From Stutzerimonas zhaodongensis (GTDB lineage: Bacteria > Pseudomonadota > Gammaproteobacteria > Pseudomonadales > Pseudomonadaceae): a DNA stretch of 64,000 nt. Made by a program: the position numbers and the translations under genes. This document shows, piece after piece, positions 19,092 through 31,550 of the stretch. Each line of letters starts with the position of its first letter. Position 1 is the stretch's first letter. The notes beneath the pieces are model-generated. The model searched no databases, had not been told where the DNA came from, and was given only the letters and a program-made list of their open reading frames with translations. Location of the stretch: contig NZ_RFFM01000001.1 in NCBI RefSeq assembly GCF_003696365.1, forward strand, positions 620,001 through 684,000, given 5' to 3'.

Positions 19092-19250
19092 TCAAGCCGC
19101 CAGAAGGACCGAAGCCTCCCAGTTGTTGGACTGGGAGGCTTCGCGGCGGTAACTGCCTTTGCCTTTTTTAGGCTGTTCCTGGCGGCTGCGGAACAAGGGT
19201 TGCGCTACCAGTGATTTGGCCTTGTTCGGCCGTTTCCTTTGTTTGCTCAT
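19092..19250 (-). CDS. arfA: Alternative ribosome-rescue factor A
   Basis: A 52-codon gene read by hand: it begins MSKQRKRPNKAKSLVAQPLF and then has KKGKGSYRREASQSNNWEAS, ending VLLAA. The order AQPLFRSRQEQ - KKGKGSYRR - NNWEAS matches ArfA. ArfA recruits RF2 to ribosomes stalled on nonstop mRNA as a back-up to tmRNA. A preceding ATG at 19253 is adjacent; AGGG upstream suits the 19250 start. A 13-bp hairpin lies inside the coding sequence, which in other bacteria makes the arfA mRNA itself nonstop so that ArfA is made only when trans-translation fails. Confidence 0.93.
   Translation of the reverse strand: MSKQRKRPNKAKSLVAQPLFRSRQEQPKKGKGSYRREASQSNNWEASVLLAA
19110..19143 (-). terminator. In-ORF hairpin of arfA (self-truncating mRNA signal)
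   Basis: A perfect 13-bp stem (arms 19110-19122 and 19131-19143, CGAAGCCTCCCAG / CTGGGAGGCTTCG) with an 8-nt loop lies within arfA codons for REASQSNNWEAS. In E. coli the equivalent hairpin acts as terminator and RNase III site, cutting the mRNA before the stop codon. The same use here is inferred; only a weak pyrimidine run (GTCCTTCT) follows. Confidence 0.85.
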
Positions 19251-19376
19251 CATCTACCCTCTAAGTCGGCTGCGATCAGGCCAGCGCATCTTAAGGGTTG
19301 GGCAAAAATTGTCCAGCCGCAGACAGGCATGGTTACGATAAGGAATAACTATGCAGCAGAGTGAAGCGAGCAGGGC

Positions 19377-20405
19377 TTATAGTCGCACCGGTCGTCCGCT
19401 CAGTTGCAGACACAGGTCGGTCAGGCCAATCCAGGGGTCGCCCTGCGTCTGCCCCTTGATCTGCTCGTCAATGCGCTGCGCATCCATCAACAACCCCTGC
19501 CAGCCGGCTACGTCGTGGCGCTGCAGAGCCTTGCTCACCAGAGGCTTGCGCTTGTCCCATACCGGCGGCCGAGCCTGACTAAAAGCGCGGTCGAGGGGTA
19601 CGCCCTGACTGTACTGTTGTGCGATGTTGGCCAGTTGGCGGATTTCCCGAGCCACGGCCCAGAGGATTACTGGCGCCTCGACGCCTTCACCGCGCAAGCC
19701 GGTCAGCATCTGCAGGATGTGCTCCGGTTGTCCCAGCAACGCAGCATCGATCAAGCCGAAAACGTCATAACGTGCACTATCAGCAACGGCTGCCTGCACC
19801 GTTTCTGTCGTGACTTGCCCGGCTTCGGCGAGCAGCTTCAGCTTTTCGATTTCCTGCGCGGCAGCTAGAAGATTGCCTTCGACACGAGCTGCGATCAGCT
19901 CCACCGCATCCTGGTCAGCCGCGAGGCCCGCCTGTGACAAGCGTTGACGAATCCACTGCGGCAGCGCTTGAGCATCAACTGGCCAGATCTGCAGGAACTG
20001 CACCTGCTTGCCGTCGATCAATGCCTTCGCCCATTTGGTCTTCTGCGTATTGCCGTCGAGCTTTGGCAGGCTGATCAGCAGGACAGTGTCCTCAGCAGGG
20101 CGGCCAAGATACTCGATCAGCGCCGCGGCGCCTTTATCGCCAGGCTTGCCGTTAGGGATGCGCAGCTCCAGCAGGCGTTTTTCGGCAAACAATGAAAGGC
20201 TGGCTCCCGCCTCGATCAGCTGCCCCCAGTCGAATCCGGTCTCGACATTGAGTACCTGACGCTCACTGAATTCTTGCTGACGGCACGCGCCGCGAATGGC
20301 ATCGCACGCCTCCTGACACAGCAGATGCTCATCTCCGCTGACCACATATACAGGCGAGAGGGCACCTTGCAAATGTTTAGCGAGTTGGGCGGGGGCTAAC
20401 TTCAT
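19377..20405 (-). CDS. holA: DNA polymerase III subunit delta
   Basis: 342 residues, the family's length. Begins MKLAPAQLAKHLQGALSPVY followed by VSGDEHLLCQEACDAIR, typical of HolA. It is the clamp-opening subunit of the clamp loader, contacting the beta clamp through its N-terminal domain. Downstream of lptE and leuS in the conserved leuS-lptE-holA order; 40 bp separate it from lptE. Confidence 0.96.
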   Translation of the reverse strand: MKLAPAQLAKHLQGALSPVYVVSGDEHLLCQEACDAIRGACRQQEFSERQVLNVETGFDWGQLIEAGASLSLFAEKRLLELRIPNGKPGDKGAAALIEYLGRPAEDTVLLISLPKLDGNTQKTKWAKALIDGKQVQFLQIWPVDAQALPQWIRQRLSQAGLAADQDAVELIAARVEGNLLAAAQEIEKLKLLAEAGQVTTETVQAAVADSARYDVFGLIDAALLGQPEHILQMLTGLRGEGVEAPVILWAVAREIRQLANIAQQYSQGVPLDRAFSQARPPVWDKRKPLVSKALQRHDVAGWQGLLMDAQRIDEQIKGQTQGDPWIGLTDLCLQLSGRPVRL

Positions 20406-20445
20406 GTCGGGATACGGCCGGAGCCGCCGAAGCGGCTCAGGCTCA

Positions 20446-21051
20446 TCACTGAATCGGTAGCTCGATGGGCGATTGCTGTGGTTGCGCAGCCTGCTCGCGG
20501 ATCTGCGCCTCGATCGCTTCTGCCTCGGCGCGCCTCCGGGCTTCGGCGGTCTCCTGCAGCTGGTCTAGCCGGGCTGGAGTGATACCACGGATTCGCATGC
20601 TCAGTTGCTGCAGGAGTTCACGGCGCATTTCCTGACGCAACTGGCTGGCTTCCTGGTCGGAGCCGATGAGGTTGCTGCTGTCGTGAACGTAGACTTTCTG
20701 CACCTCTACCTTATCTTCCAACAGCAGCGTGTTTTGTGGACCGCGGAATTCATACTCCAGCACGCTGGTCAGCTCGTATTCGGCACTGCGTGCTGAGCTG
20801 GTATAGCTGGCGGTACGCTGACGGCTCTGTTCTCTCACCAGATCCAGCGTGTACCGCGCACCTGGATAAACGCGAACCCCGTTGTCCTTGAGCAACTCTT
20901 CGAGTTGTTGGGCCGTTTCGCCGTAACTGTTGCGTGCTTGCAGGTTGAGCTCATTCAGGGCGAAGCTGGTTTCTCCCGTCCCACGCAGCTGGAAACCGCA
21001 GGCGCTCAGCAACAGGGCCATGCCGGCCACCAGCAGATTGCGTTTGATCAT
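20446..21051 (-). CDS. lptE: LPS-assembly lipoprotein LptE
   Basis: 201 residues with lipobox LSACG at Cys18, followed by FQLRGTGETSFALNELNL. LptE plugs the LptD barrel and places lipopolysaccharide in the outer leaflet. The last about 35 residues are a charged Ala/Glu/Gln-rich tail (ARRRAEAEAIEAQIREQAAQ) longer than in E. coli. It lies 43 bp after leuS and before holA. Confidence 0.95.
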   Translation of the reverse strand: MIKRNLLVAGMALLLSACGFQLRGTGETSFALNELNLQARNSYGETAQQLEELLKDNGVRVYPGARYTLDLVREQSRQRTASYTSSARSAEYELTSVLEYEFRGPQNTLLLEDKVEVQKVYVHDSSNLIGSDQEASQLRQEMRRELLQQLSMRIRGITPARLDQLQETAEARRRAEAEAIEAQIREQAAQPQQSPIELPIQ

Positions 21052-21094
21052 CTTGTTATCCCCTTGGCAGCCCGACGCAGCGCGCCGTGGCGAA

Positions 21095-23954
<2,860 letters not shown>

Positions 23955-24407
23955 ATGGGTAGAGAGCGCCAAGCAAATGAAGGCAACTTGTACGGTCGGG
24001 TGTTGCAGCGGCTGACGTCAGCGCTCGAGGAGGCGGAGCGATCGCCGGATGACGGCACTGGATCTGCGACCGAGCTGGAAGTCGGTGGGCTGACGCCCGC
24101 GGAGTTCGATCTGATCCGCGCTTATCTTCAACAGGATTCGCAGTGGCTATCGGGTTGGCACGCCGCTGCAGAAGAGCAGGCGCAGCTGGTCCGGCAGGCT
24201 ACGCGCCCTGCGCTGCGAAATGTCCTGCGGCATCACTCGGGAAAACGCTGCAAACAGAGCTCGCCAGCGTTGCAGCAGGCGATGTCCTGTGCGCTCTGCG
24301 GTGCCAGCGTGCACTGGCCTGATGGCGCCGGTGCGGTCGCCTGTTCGGCGTGTGGCTCGCAATTGCTCAGAGCAAGGCAGCGGTTGCATACCTACCCAAA
24401 GCACTGA
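23955..24407 (+). CDS. Zinc-ribbon protein of the YbeL/DUF1451 type
   Basis: 150 residues. A helical, acidic N-terminal part is followed by a zinc ribbon with two CxxC pairs (CALCGASV and CSACGSQLL). E. coli ybeL also lies next to leuS, and the spacing of the domains fits DUF1451. Its function is unknown. Ribosome-binding site GAGGTGA before ATG 23955. Confidence 0.75.
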   Translation: MGRERQANEGNLYGRVLQRLTSALEEAERSPDDGTGSATELEVGGLTPAEFDLIRAYLQQDSQWLSGWHAAAEEQAQLVRQATRPALRNVLRHHSGKRCKQSSPALQQAMSCALCGASVHWPDGAGAVACSACGSQLLRARQRLHTYPKH

Positions 24408-24479
24408 CGGCGCCTGCATAGCCGACACGCGGGCGCCTGGACAGGTAAAGTGGCAGCTACCGAGCCTCCGGAGTTGCCC

Positions 24480-25256
24480 ATGCCGATCCGCTATTTCTTC
24501 AAACAGTTGCTGCTGCCGCCAGGTGGCTTGTTGTTGCTTCTGCTCGCGGCCTGGTGGCTGCGGCGCCGCGCGCCTCGGTTGGCCGCCCTCTGCTTCGTGT
24601 TGGGATTCAGCGGGCTTTGGCTGATGAGTTTGCCCGTGACTGTGGAATGGGCGGCGCGGATGCTGGAAAGCGAGGTTGCGCTGGAGCGCTCCGAGTGGAG
24701 CGGGTTGCAGGGGCGCGCTCAGGCAATCGTCGTGCTGGGCGCTGGTCGTGAGCAGGCCGATCCGGCATGGGGGTCAGACCAGCCCAGTCACATCGCGCTC
24801 GAGCGCCTGCGTTACGCGTCACGGCTGGCGGGTGCGTCCGGCCTGCCGATCCTTGCCAGCGGAGGACTGCATTACGGTGAGCCGCCGAGCGAGGCGCTAC
24901 TGGCTGCCGAGACCTTGGAGCGAGATTTTTCGACCGAAACTCGCTGGCTCGAAGAGCGCAGCCGGACTACATGGGAGAACGCTCGCTACAGTGCCGAGAT
25001 GCTCAAGGCTGCAGGCGTCAAGCGTATCGTGCTGGTGACTTCGGCATCGCACATGCCGCGCTCGCGCTGGTGTTTCGAAGAGGTGGGGTTGGAGGTGATC
25101 GCCGCTCCGGTGGGCTTCCTCGGTGTGCTCCATGGGCGCCCATTCGGTGGCTGGCTACCGGAGACTAAAGCCATCTGGCAGAACGGCATGCTGCTCAATG
25201 AGGCGGTCGGCATGCTGGTCTACCCGTTGCTCTACGCAGGCGACACCGCGGATTAG
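24480..25256 (+). CDS. YdcF/ElyC family (DUF218) membrane protein
   Basis: 258 residues from ATG 24480 (GGAG at -10); a GTG 30 bp upstream is less likely. Two N-terminal membrane segments precede a DUF218 domain: AIVVLGAGR, LPILASGGLHYGE, SRTTWENARYSAEML and VTSASHMPRSR, which are the family's key segments. ElyC in E. coli affects peptidoglycan and envelope integrity at low temperature. Gene neighbours here (lnt) are also envelope-related. Confidence 0.88.
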   Translation: MPIRYFFKQLLLPPGGLLLLLLAAWWLRRRAPRLAALCFVLGFSGLWLMSLPVTVEWAARMLESEVALERSEWSGLQGRAQAIVVLGAGREQADPAWGSDQPSHIALERLRYASRLAGASGLPILASGGLHYGEPPSEALLAAETLERDFSTETRWLEERSRTTWENARYSAEMLKAAGVKRIVLVTSASHMPRSRWCFEEVGLEVIAAPVGFLGVLHGRPFGGWLPETKAIWQNGMLLNEAVGMLVYPLLYAGDTAD

Positions 25257-25283
25257 GCGCCGCTGGTCGAGGTGACTTGAATC

Positions 25284-26795
25284 TCAGCTACGCCGACGGC
25301 GCGCCAGTCCCCAACCGAGCAACAGCATACAAATGGTGATCAGCGGCCAGGATCGCCATTGCAGGTATGGCGTGAGCCCTTGCATAGGCGTGACCTCACC
25401 GTAGAGCACCGCTTCCTCAAATGCAGGAATCTGCTCGACGATTCGACCTTTCGGGTCAATCAATACCGTCACGCCGTTGTTGGTCGCACGGATCATCCAA
25501 CGACCAGCCTCCAGTGCACGCATCTGCGCCATCTGCAGGTGCTGCAAGGGGCCAATGGAGTGACCGAACCAGGCATCGTTACTCACCGTAAGAAGGATGT
25601 CGCTTTTCGCCGCCAGACTGGCCGCGAATTCCGGGTAAACGACTTCGTAGCAAATGAAAGGCGCGATCTGGTAACCCTTCGCCTGCAATAACGACTGTTT
25701 TACGTCGCCACGGGCAAAGTCCGACATGGGTAGATCGAAGAAGGCAATCAGCCCACGCAGCATGTCCTGCAGTGGCACGTATTCACCGAAGGGCACCAGC
25801 TTCTGCTTGAGGTAGGTACCCTGGGCGTCACCTACGCTGGTAAGGCCGTTGTAATAACGCATTTCACCTTCAGCGTTGGGCTGGCGTATGGGTACGCCGG
25901 TGATGAGGGCCGACTGCCGATCCTCGGCGAAGCGGCTCATCATCGTCAGGTAGCCTTCGGCGTGTTCCTTGAGAATGGGTACTGCCGTCTCTGGCCAGAC
26001 GATCAGGTCGACCGGCTGGCTGCGGAAGGTCATATCGCGGTAGAGCACCAGCTGCATCTCAAGCTTCTTCGGGTCCCATTTGATGCTCTGGGCAACGTTG
26101 CCTTGCATCGCGGCAACCGTCAGCGGCTCACCCTTGGTGCTGGTCCAGGCATGCCCGCCCAAGCCCAGCGCGCCTCCCCATAGCGCAATCAGCAGCGCCA
26201 GCGCGCCGGCAACGGCTACTCGTTGGCGAAACAGCTGTGGCAACTCGACAAGCAGGGTCGCACTGAGCGCCACGGCGAAGCTGAGCAACCAGATGCCGCC
26301 AATCGGTGCGAGCCCAGCCAGCGGTCCTTCGAGCTGGCTATAACCGGCGTACAGCCAGGGAAATCCAGTGAGCACCCAGCCGCGCAGCGCATCCATGGCC
26401 AACCACAGCGCGGCAAATAAGAATGCATTGAGCAGCGGCGTTGCCGGCTGCCTAAGCAAGCGAGCCCAAAGCCAGCCCAGCAGGGCGAAGAACAGTGCCA
26501 GTCCCGCAACGAACCCCAACGTCAGCGCGCCGGCCAGAATCGGTGGTGCCGAGCCAAAGTCGTGGATGCTGACGTACACCCAGCTGACACCCGAAGCGAA
26601 GAGCCCGAAGCCGTAGCACCAGCCGCGCCCGGCTGCCTGCTTAGGTGCCAGATCGCGCAGGCCCAGATAGATAAGTCCAATGGACAACAGCGCCAACGGC
26701 CAGATGTCGAATGGCGCGAGCGACAGAGTGGTCAGCGTGCCGGCGACGAGCGCCAGCAGGTTGCCCGGCCAGCCGGGGCGGGTGATCCAGCGCAT
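25284..26795 (-). CDS. lnt: Apolipoprotein N-acyltransferase
   Basis: 503 residues with six or more N-terminal membrane helices and a periplasmic nitrilase domain (about 220-480). The catalytic triad is visible as Glu in VWPETAVPI, Lys in LKQKLVPFGEYVPL and Cys in FICYEVVYPE. It adds the third acyl chain to outer-membrane lipoproteins such as LptE and RlpA of this window. corC lies upstream at 93 bp, as in the conserved miaB-ybeZ-ybeY-corC-lnt order. Confidence 0.97.
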   Translation of the reverse strand: MRWITRPGWPGNLLALVAGTLTTLSLAPFDIWPLALLSIGLIYLGLRDLAPKQAAGRGWCYGFGLFASGVSWVYVSIHDFGSAPPILAGALTLGFVAGLALFFALLGWLWARLLRQPATPLLNAFLFAALWLAMDALRGWVLTGFPWLYAGYSQLEGPLAGLAPIGGIWLLSFAVALSATLLVELPQLFRQRVAVAGALALLIALWGGALGLGGHAWTSTKGEPLTVAAMQGNVAQSIKWDPKKLEMQLVLYRDMTFRSQPVDLIVWPETAVPILKEHAEGYLTMMSRFAEDRQSALITGVPIRQPNAEGEMRYYNGLTSVGDAQGTYLKQKLVPFGEYVPLQDMLRGLIAFFDLPMSDFARGDVKQSLLQAKGYQIAPFICYEVVYPEFAASLAAKSDILLTVSNDAWFGHSIGPLQHLQMAQMRALEAGRWMIRATNNGVTVLIDPKGRIVEQIPAFEEAVLYGEVTPMQGLTPYLQWRSWPLITICMLLLGWGLARRRRS

Positions 26796-26888
26796 GGGGG
26801 AGTCCTTGAATATGCCGCAGCGAGCAGCGCTAACTGCGGGTCGATGCTAAAGCATCGCATTGATCATTTCAGCTTCAGACCGGGAGCC

Positions 26889-27737
26889 CTACTGGCTGTC
26901 CACCGCGATGCGGGTCAGGCGCAGCATATGCACGCGGCGACTGTCTGCGTTGAGCACGCGGAAACGAAATCCGTCGATCTCCGTAACCTCGTTGCGTTTG
27001 GGCAGGTGTCCGAACGTACTCATCACCAGCCCGGCGACGGTGTCGAATTCTTCGTCTGGAAATTCGCTGTGGAAAAACTCGTTGAAGCTGTCGATCGGGG
27101 TAAGGGCTTTGACCAGGAAATCGCCACTGGGCAATGGTCGGATGTAGCTGTCTTCCTCGATGTCATGCTCGTCTTCGATGTCGCCAACGATCTGTTCGAG
27201 CACGTCTTCGATGGTCACCAGGCCGGCGACGCCGCCATATTCATCAATGACTATGGCCATGTGGCTGTGGTTGGCGCGGAATTCGCGCAGCAACACATTC
27301 AAACGCTTGGATTCAGGAACGAAGTTGGCGGGGCGCAGAAGGTCCTTGATGTCGAAAGCATGGTGCTCGTCCTGCAGGATCAGCGGCAGCAGATCCTTGG
27401 CCAGAAGCACGCCGATTACCTCGTCGAGGCTGTCACCTACCACCGGATAGCGTGAGTGGGCCGCTGAGATGATCTCAGGCAGGAACTCCTTTGGTGATTG
27501 GTCAGCGCGAATGCTCATGACCTGGGATCGCGGCACCATGATGTCGCGCACCTGCAGGTCGGCTACCTGGATTGCGCCCTCGACGATCGCCAGCGCTTCG
27601 TTGTCGAGCAGTTTGTTCTGATGGGCGCCGCGCAGGACTTCCAGAAGCTCCTCGCGGTTTTTGGGCTCATGGGCAAAAGCCTGGCTTATTTTTCCAAACC
27701 AGGACTTCTGCCCGTTGCTCGATCGGTCTTCGCTCAT
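26889..27737 (-). CDS. corC: CBS-domain protein CorC/YbeX
   Basis: 282 residues. Two CBS domains (about 65-190: VRDIMVPRSQVMSIRA, YPVVGDSLDEVIGVL) and a C-terminal CorC/HlyC domain (IDSFNEFF...FDTVAGLVMSTFGHLP). Linked to magnesium and cobalt homeostasis and, in E. coli, to ribosome metabolism. It has no membrane DUF21 domain. Upstream ybeY is 39 bp away. Confidence 0.96.
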   Translation of the reverse strand: MSEDRSSNGQKSWFGKISQAFAHEPKNREELLEVLRGAHQNKLLDNEALAIVEGAIQVADLQVRDIMVPRSQVMSIRADQSPKEFLPEIISAAHSRYPVVGDSLDEVIGVLLAKDLLPLILQDEHHAFDIKDLLRPANFVPESKRLNVLLREFRANHSHMAIVIDEYGGVAGLVTIEDVLEQIVGDIEDEHDIEEDSYIRPLPSGDFLVKALTPIDSFNEFFHSEFPDEEFDTVAGLVMSTFGHLPKRNEVTEIDGFRFRVLNADSRRVHMLRLTRIAVDSQ

Positions 27738-27776
27738 GTCTTTGACTCAATGGTCCTTGCAGTCGCCCGAGAAGGG

Positions 27777-28244
27777 CTATTCGTCAGCATAAGGGTCGGC
27801 ATGACCCAGTTCAGCCAGCAATTGACGTTCGAGATCTTCCATCTCTTGTGCTTCATCGTTGTCGATATGATCGTAGCCGAGCAGATGCAGGCAGCCATGA
27901 ATGACCAGATGGGCCCAATGCGCTGACAGAGGCTTGCCTTGTTCTGCAGCTTCACGCTCGACTACTGGCACACAAATCACCAGATCACCGAGCAGCGGGA
28001 TGTCGAGCAGCGGAACGCCATCCGGCCCGTCTGGCAAATCGGCTGGGAACGACAGCACATTGGTGGCGTAGTCCTTCTGCCGCCAGGTGCGATTGAGCTC
28101 TCGCCCCTCCGGCTCGTCCACCAGGCGAATGGTCAGCTCCGAGTCGGCCGTACGTTGGCGCAGCGCCAGCTCGCACCAGCGCTTCAGTTCCGTTTCTTGC
28201 GGCACCACGCCATCGCTGGCGCATTGCAGATCGAGTTCGATCAC
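27777..28244 (-). CDS. ybeY: Endoribonuclease YbeY
   Basis: 155 residues, GTG start at 28244 overlapping the ybeZ stop (GTGA). The zinc motif [17 protein letters not shown] (H-x3-H-x5-H) is intact. It takes part in 16S rRNA 3'-end maturation and 70S quality control in the cytoplasm. Confidence 0.97.
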   Translation of the reverse strand: MIELDLQCASDGVVPQETELKRWCELALRQRTADSELTIRLVDEPEGRELNRTWRQKDYATNVLSFPADLPDGPDGVPLLDIPLLGDLVICVPVVEREAAEQGKPLSAHWAHLVIHGCLHLLGYDHIDNDEAQEMEDLERQLLAELGHADPYADE

Positions 28245-29236
28245 CTGGCGTCGCCTCGATTTCCGGCCTGTGGCTGTTTCTCTTCGAAGGCCTCGTAGGC
28301 TTCGACGATGCGCTGTACCAGCGGATGCCGCACCACGTCCTTGGGCTTGAAGTGAGTGAAGCTGATGCCGTTGACGTCCTTGAGCACTTCGATCACGTGC
28401 GCCAGGCCGCTTTTGGTGCCGCGCGGCAGGTCGACCTGAGTGATGTCACCCGTGATCACCGCGGTCGAGCCGAAGCCGATGCGGGTCAGGAACATTTTCA
28501 TCTGTTCCAGTGTGGTGTTTTGGCTTTCGTCGAGAATGATGAAGCTGTTGTTCAAGGTGCGGCCGCGCATGTAAGCCAGCGGCGCAATCTCGATCACCTG
28601 CTTCTCGATCAGTCTTGCGACCTGTTCGAAGCCCAGCATTTCGTAAAGAGCGTCATACAGCGGGCGAAGATAGGGGTCGATCTTCTGCGCCAGGTCGCCG
28701 GGCAGAAAGCCGAGCTTCTCGCCAGCTTCGACCGCGGGCCGTACCAGCAGGATGCGGCGAATCTGCTCACGTTCCAGCGCGTCGACCGCGCAGGCAACGG
28801 CCAGGTAGGTCTTGCCAGTGCCCGCAGGACCGATGCCGAAGTTGATGTCGTTATCCAGAATCGACTGAACGTAGCGCTGCTGGTTAACGCCTCGTGGGCG
28901 AATGTTGCCCTTGCGAGTGCGCAGCGAAATGTTCGGCGTGGTGGACGAGTTGTTCAACTCTTCCATCGCCGATTCCTGCAAGAACAGGTGAACCGTGTCC
29001 GGGGAAAGCTCGAGGCTTTTGGTTTCACGGTACAGGCGGCGTAGGAGGTGCTCCGCAGCTTGGGCCACTTCCGGCTGGCCGACCAGCTCGAACTGGTTGC
29101 CGCGATTGCGAATCTCAAGATCCAGGCGCTGTTCGATGAGGCGTAGATGCTCGTCGAACTGACCGCAGAGATTGGCGAAGCGGTTGGCTTCAAAGGGTTC
29201 GAGGGTGAAACGATGAGGTTCTATAGGGGCGTTCAA
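28241..29236 (-). CDS. ybeZ: PhoH-like ATPase YbeZ
   Basis: 331 residues; Walker [13 protein letters not shown], Walker [10 protein letters not shown], and RGRTLNNSF typical of PhoH. It works with YbeY in RNA metabolism. The four-base overlap with ybeY suggests a fixed ratio of the pair. A 141-bp gap lies between it and miaB upstream. Confidence 0.96.
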   Translation of the reverse strand: MNAPIEPHRFTLEPFEANRFANLCGQFDEHLRLIEQRLDLEIRNRGNQFELVGQPEVAQAAEHLLRRLYRETKSLELSPDTVHLFLQESAMEELNNSSTTPNISLRTRKGNIRPRGVNQQRYVQSILDNDINFGIGPAGTGKTYLAVACAVDALEREQIRRILLVRPAVEAGEKLGFLPGDLAQKIDPYLRPLYDALYEMLGFEQVARLIEKQVIEIAPLAYMRGRTLNNSFIILDESQNTTLEQMKMFLTRIGFGSTAVITGDITQVDLPRGTKSGLAHVIEVLKDVNGISFTHFKPKDVVRHPLVQRIVEAYEAFEEKQPQAGNRGDAR

Positions 29237-29377
29237 GGGCTTTTGATTGACCTGCTCTGCTTGAGTAGTGGATGAGGATAGCGCCGTGCAACGAAAAAAG
29301 CAGCGGCAGGCGCTAACCGTACACCGTAGCGAGCGCGGCTGACGTTTTGGCGTTCAGCCAGCCGCCGCTATGTCCAG

Positions 29378-30718
29378 TCAGCTTGCCGGCTGCTCGATCA
29401 GCGTGCCGCGGAGCGAGTGGGGCAGCGCATCATCGATATGAACATCGACAAACTGGCCGATCAGCCGGGGGTTGTCGCACCGGAAATTGACGATCCGGTT
29501 GTGCTCGGTGCGGCCCTGGAGCATGCCTGGATCCTTCTTAGAGTAGTCCGTGACCAGAATGCGCTGGCGCGTGCCCGCCATCCGTCGGCTATTCTCGAAG
29601 CCCTGCTGGCTGATGCGCTGTTGCAGGATCGCCAAGCGCTGCTTCTTGACGTCATCTGGCGTCTCGTCGGCAAGATCTGCCGCAGGCGTACCCGGACGCG
29701 AGCTGTAGACGAACGAGTAGGAGAAGTCGAAGCCGACATCCTGGATCAGCTTCATGGTTTGCTCGAAGTCCTTTTCGGTCTCGCCTGGAAAACCGACGAT
29801 GAAGTCCGAGCTGATCAGAATGTCCGGCACGGCCGCCTTGAGTTTGCGAATGCGGGACTTGTATTCGAGTGCCGTATGGTTGCGCTTCATCGCCGCCAGC
29901 ACGCGGTCAGAGCCTGACTGCACGGGCAGGTGGAGGTACTTCACCAGTTCCGGTACTTCAGCATGGGCCTGAATCAGCGCGTCCGAGAACTCCAAGGGGT
30001 GGCTGGTGGTGTAGCGGATTCGGTCGATGCCGTCGACCGCCGCTACCACGCGGATCAACTCGGCCAGATCCGCAGTGCGTCCGTCGTGAGTGGCGCCGCG
30101 GTAGCCGTTGACGTTCTGCCCGAGCAAGGTGACCTCGCGAACGCCGTTTTCTGCGAGATGAATAACCTCGGCAAGCACATCGTCGAACGGACGACTGACT
30201 TCCTCGCCGCGCGTGTAGGGCACGACACAGAAAGTGCAGTATTTGCTGCAGCCTTCCATGACCGATACGAAGGCGGTCGGGCCGTCCACGCGGGGTTCAG
30301 GCAAGCGGTCGAACTTCTCGATCTCGGGGAAGGAGATGTCGACCTGCGGCTTCTTGGTTGTGCGCGCGGCGTCGATCATTTCCGGCAGGCGATGTAGCGT
30401 CTGCGGCCCGAACACCACGTCCACATAGGGCGCGCGATCGCGGATCGCGGCGCCTTCCTGGCTCGCGACGCAACCGCCTACACCGATGACCAGCTGCGGG
30501 TTTTCCAGCTTGAGTTCACGCCAGCGCCCGAGCTGCGAGAAGACCTTTTCCTGAGCTTTTTCACGAATCGAGCAGGTATTGAGCAGGATCACGTCGGCTT
30601 CTGCTGGGTTAGCCGTGATCTCAAGTGGTTGCTGCTCACCCAACAGGTCGACCATGCGCGAGCTGTCGTACTCGTTCATCTGGCAGCCGTGGGTTTCGAT
30701 ATAAAGCTTGCGGGTCAT
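29378..30718 (-). CDS. miaB: tRNA-2-methylthio-N6-dimethylallyladenosine synthase
   Basis: 446 residues. N-terminal UPF0004 domain with three cluster Cys ([29 protein letters not shown]), radical-SAM motif CSKYCTFC, then a C-terminal TRAM domain. It adds the methylthio group at A37 of tRNAs reading U-starting codons. First gene of the miaB-ybeZ-ybeY-corC-lnt order. Confidence 0.97.
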   Translation of the reverse strand: MTRKLYIETHGCQMNEYDSSRMVDLLGEQQPLEITANPAEADVILLNTCSIREKAQEKVFSQLGRWRELKLENPQLVIGVGGCVASQEGAAIRDRAPYVDVVFGPQTLHRLPEMIDAARTTKKPQVDISFPEIEKFDRLPEPRVDGPTAFVSVMEGCSKYCTFCVVPYTRGEEVSRPFDDVLAEVIHLAENGVREVTLLGQNVNGYRGATHDGRTADLAELIRVVAAVDGIDRIRYTTSHPLEFSDALIQAHAEVPELVKYLHLPVQSGSDRVLAAMKRNHTALEYKSRIRKLKAAVPDILISSDFIVGFPGETEKDFEQTMKLIQDVGFDFSYSFVYSSRPGTPAADLADETPDDVKKQRLAILQQRISQQGFENSRRMAGTRQRILVTDYSKKDPGMLQGRTEHNRIVNFRCDNPRLIGQFVDVHIDDALPHSLRGTLIEQPAS

Positions 30719-30887
30719 GTTTCGGGCCGGCGTTGTGCAAAAAATGACCGGCGATTATACGGCCGGGACGTGGGCGATAAAAGCGCTGTTGAAAAGCGAG
30801 ATGTGACGGAAAAGCCTGAACCGCTGCACGGGCGCAGCGAGGGCCTGAGTTCGGGAGGCGAGAGAGGCCGTCCCATGCTTGAGTGGG

Positions 30888-31430
30888 CTATCGCCTGAAG
30901 GGTTCACGACCTTCGGCGGTCTGCATGTCCATCAAGTAATCTCGAAAGATCTGTCCGAGCACCTGGGTGGCGATCTCGAGCTCTTCACGGCCCATTTGTG
31001 AGGAGACACGATCAGCCGTATCCAGCGCCTCTTCCTCACCATTGACCGCTGACATCTTCAGCACCACGTAGGCCTGTACGTTGTTCGCCGGCACACCTTC
31101 GCCACGGAAGAACATTACACCGAGCCGATGCTGAGCCAGCGCGTGCCCTTTGAGGGATGCGCGCTCGAACCAGTGCAGCGCCTTGTCCAGGTCGCGCGGC
31201 GCCAGCCGGCCGCTGTAATAGAAGTCACCCAACTCGTAGGCCGCTTGCAGATCGCCCTCGCTGGCTGCCTGTTCACAGGCGCGCAGCGCTTCGCTCATGG
31301 TTTCGGGGGCGGTATTAAGCGCGCAGCGGGACGTTGCAGGTATCAGCAACGAATTGCCGCCGGCATGACCCACGAGGGGTGTGAGGAGCAGCAGGCAGCC
31401 AATGGCGAGGCTTCGGCCGGTGCGAGTCAT
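30888..31430 (-). CDS. Exported SEL1-repeat protein
   Basis: 180 residues with a signal peptide (MTRTGRSLAIGCLLLLTPLV, cut near GHAGG). Two SEL1/TPR-like repeats: LQAAYELGDFYYSGRLAPRDLDKAL and ALAQHRLGVMFFRGEGVPANN patterns. SEL1 proteins are usually adaptors in periplasmic complexes; no specific role is readable. It lies between miaB and a membrane protein gene, alone on its transcript or loosely linked. Confidence 0.82.
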   Translation of the reverse strand: MTRTGRSLAIGCLLLLTPLVGHAGGNSLLIPATSRCALNTAPETMSEALRACEQAASEGDLQAAYELGDFYYSGRLAPRDLDKALHWFERASLKGHALAQHRLGVMFFRGEGVPANNVQAYVVLKMSAVNGEEEALDTADRVSSQMGREELEIATQVLGQIFRDYLMDMQTAEGREPFRR

Positions 31431-31550
31431 GAATCAAAGCGCCTCGAAGATCAGGGCATGACTGGAAGTACGGCAAAACGAGCCGACGTTCACATTATGG
31501 ATAAGGCTTAGCCTGCTTACAAAGGCTTTGATAGTGAGTGCTCGCGCTTT

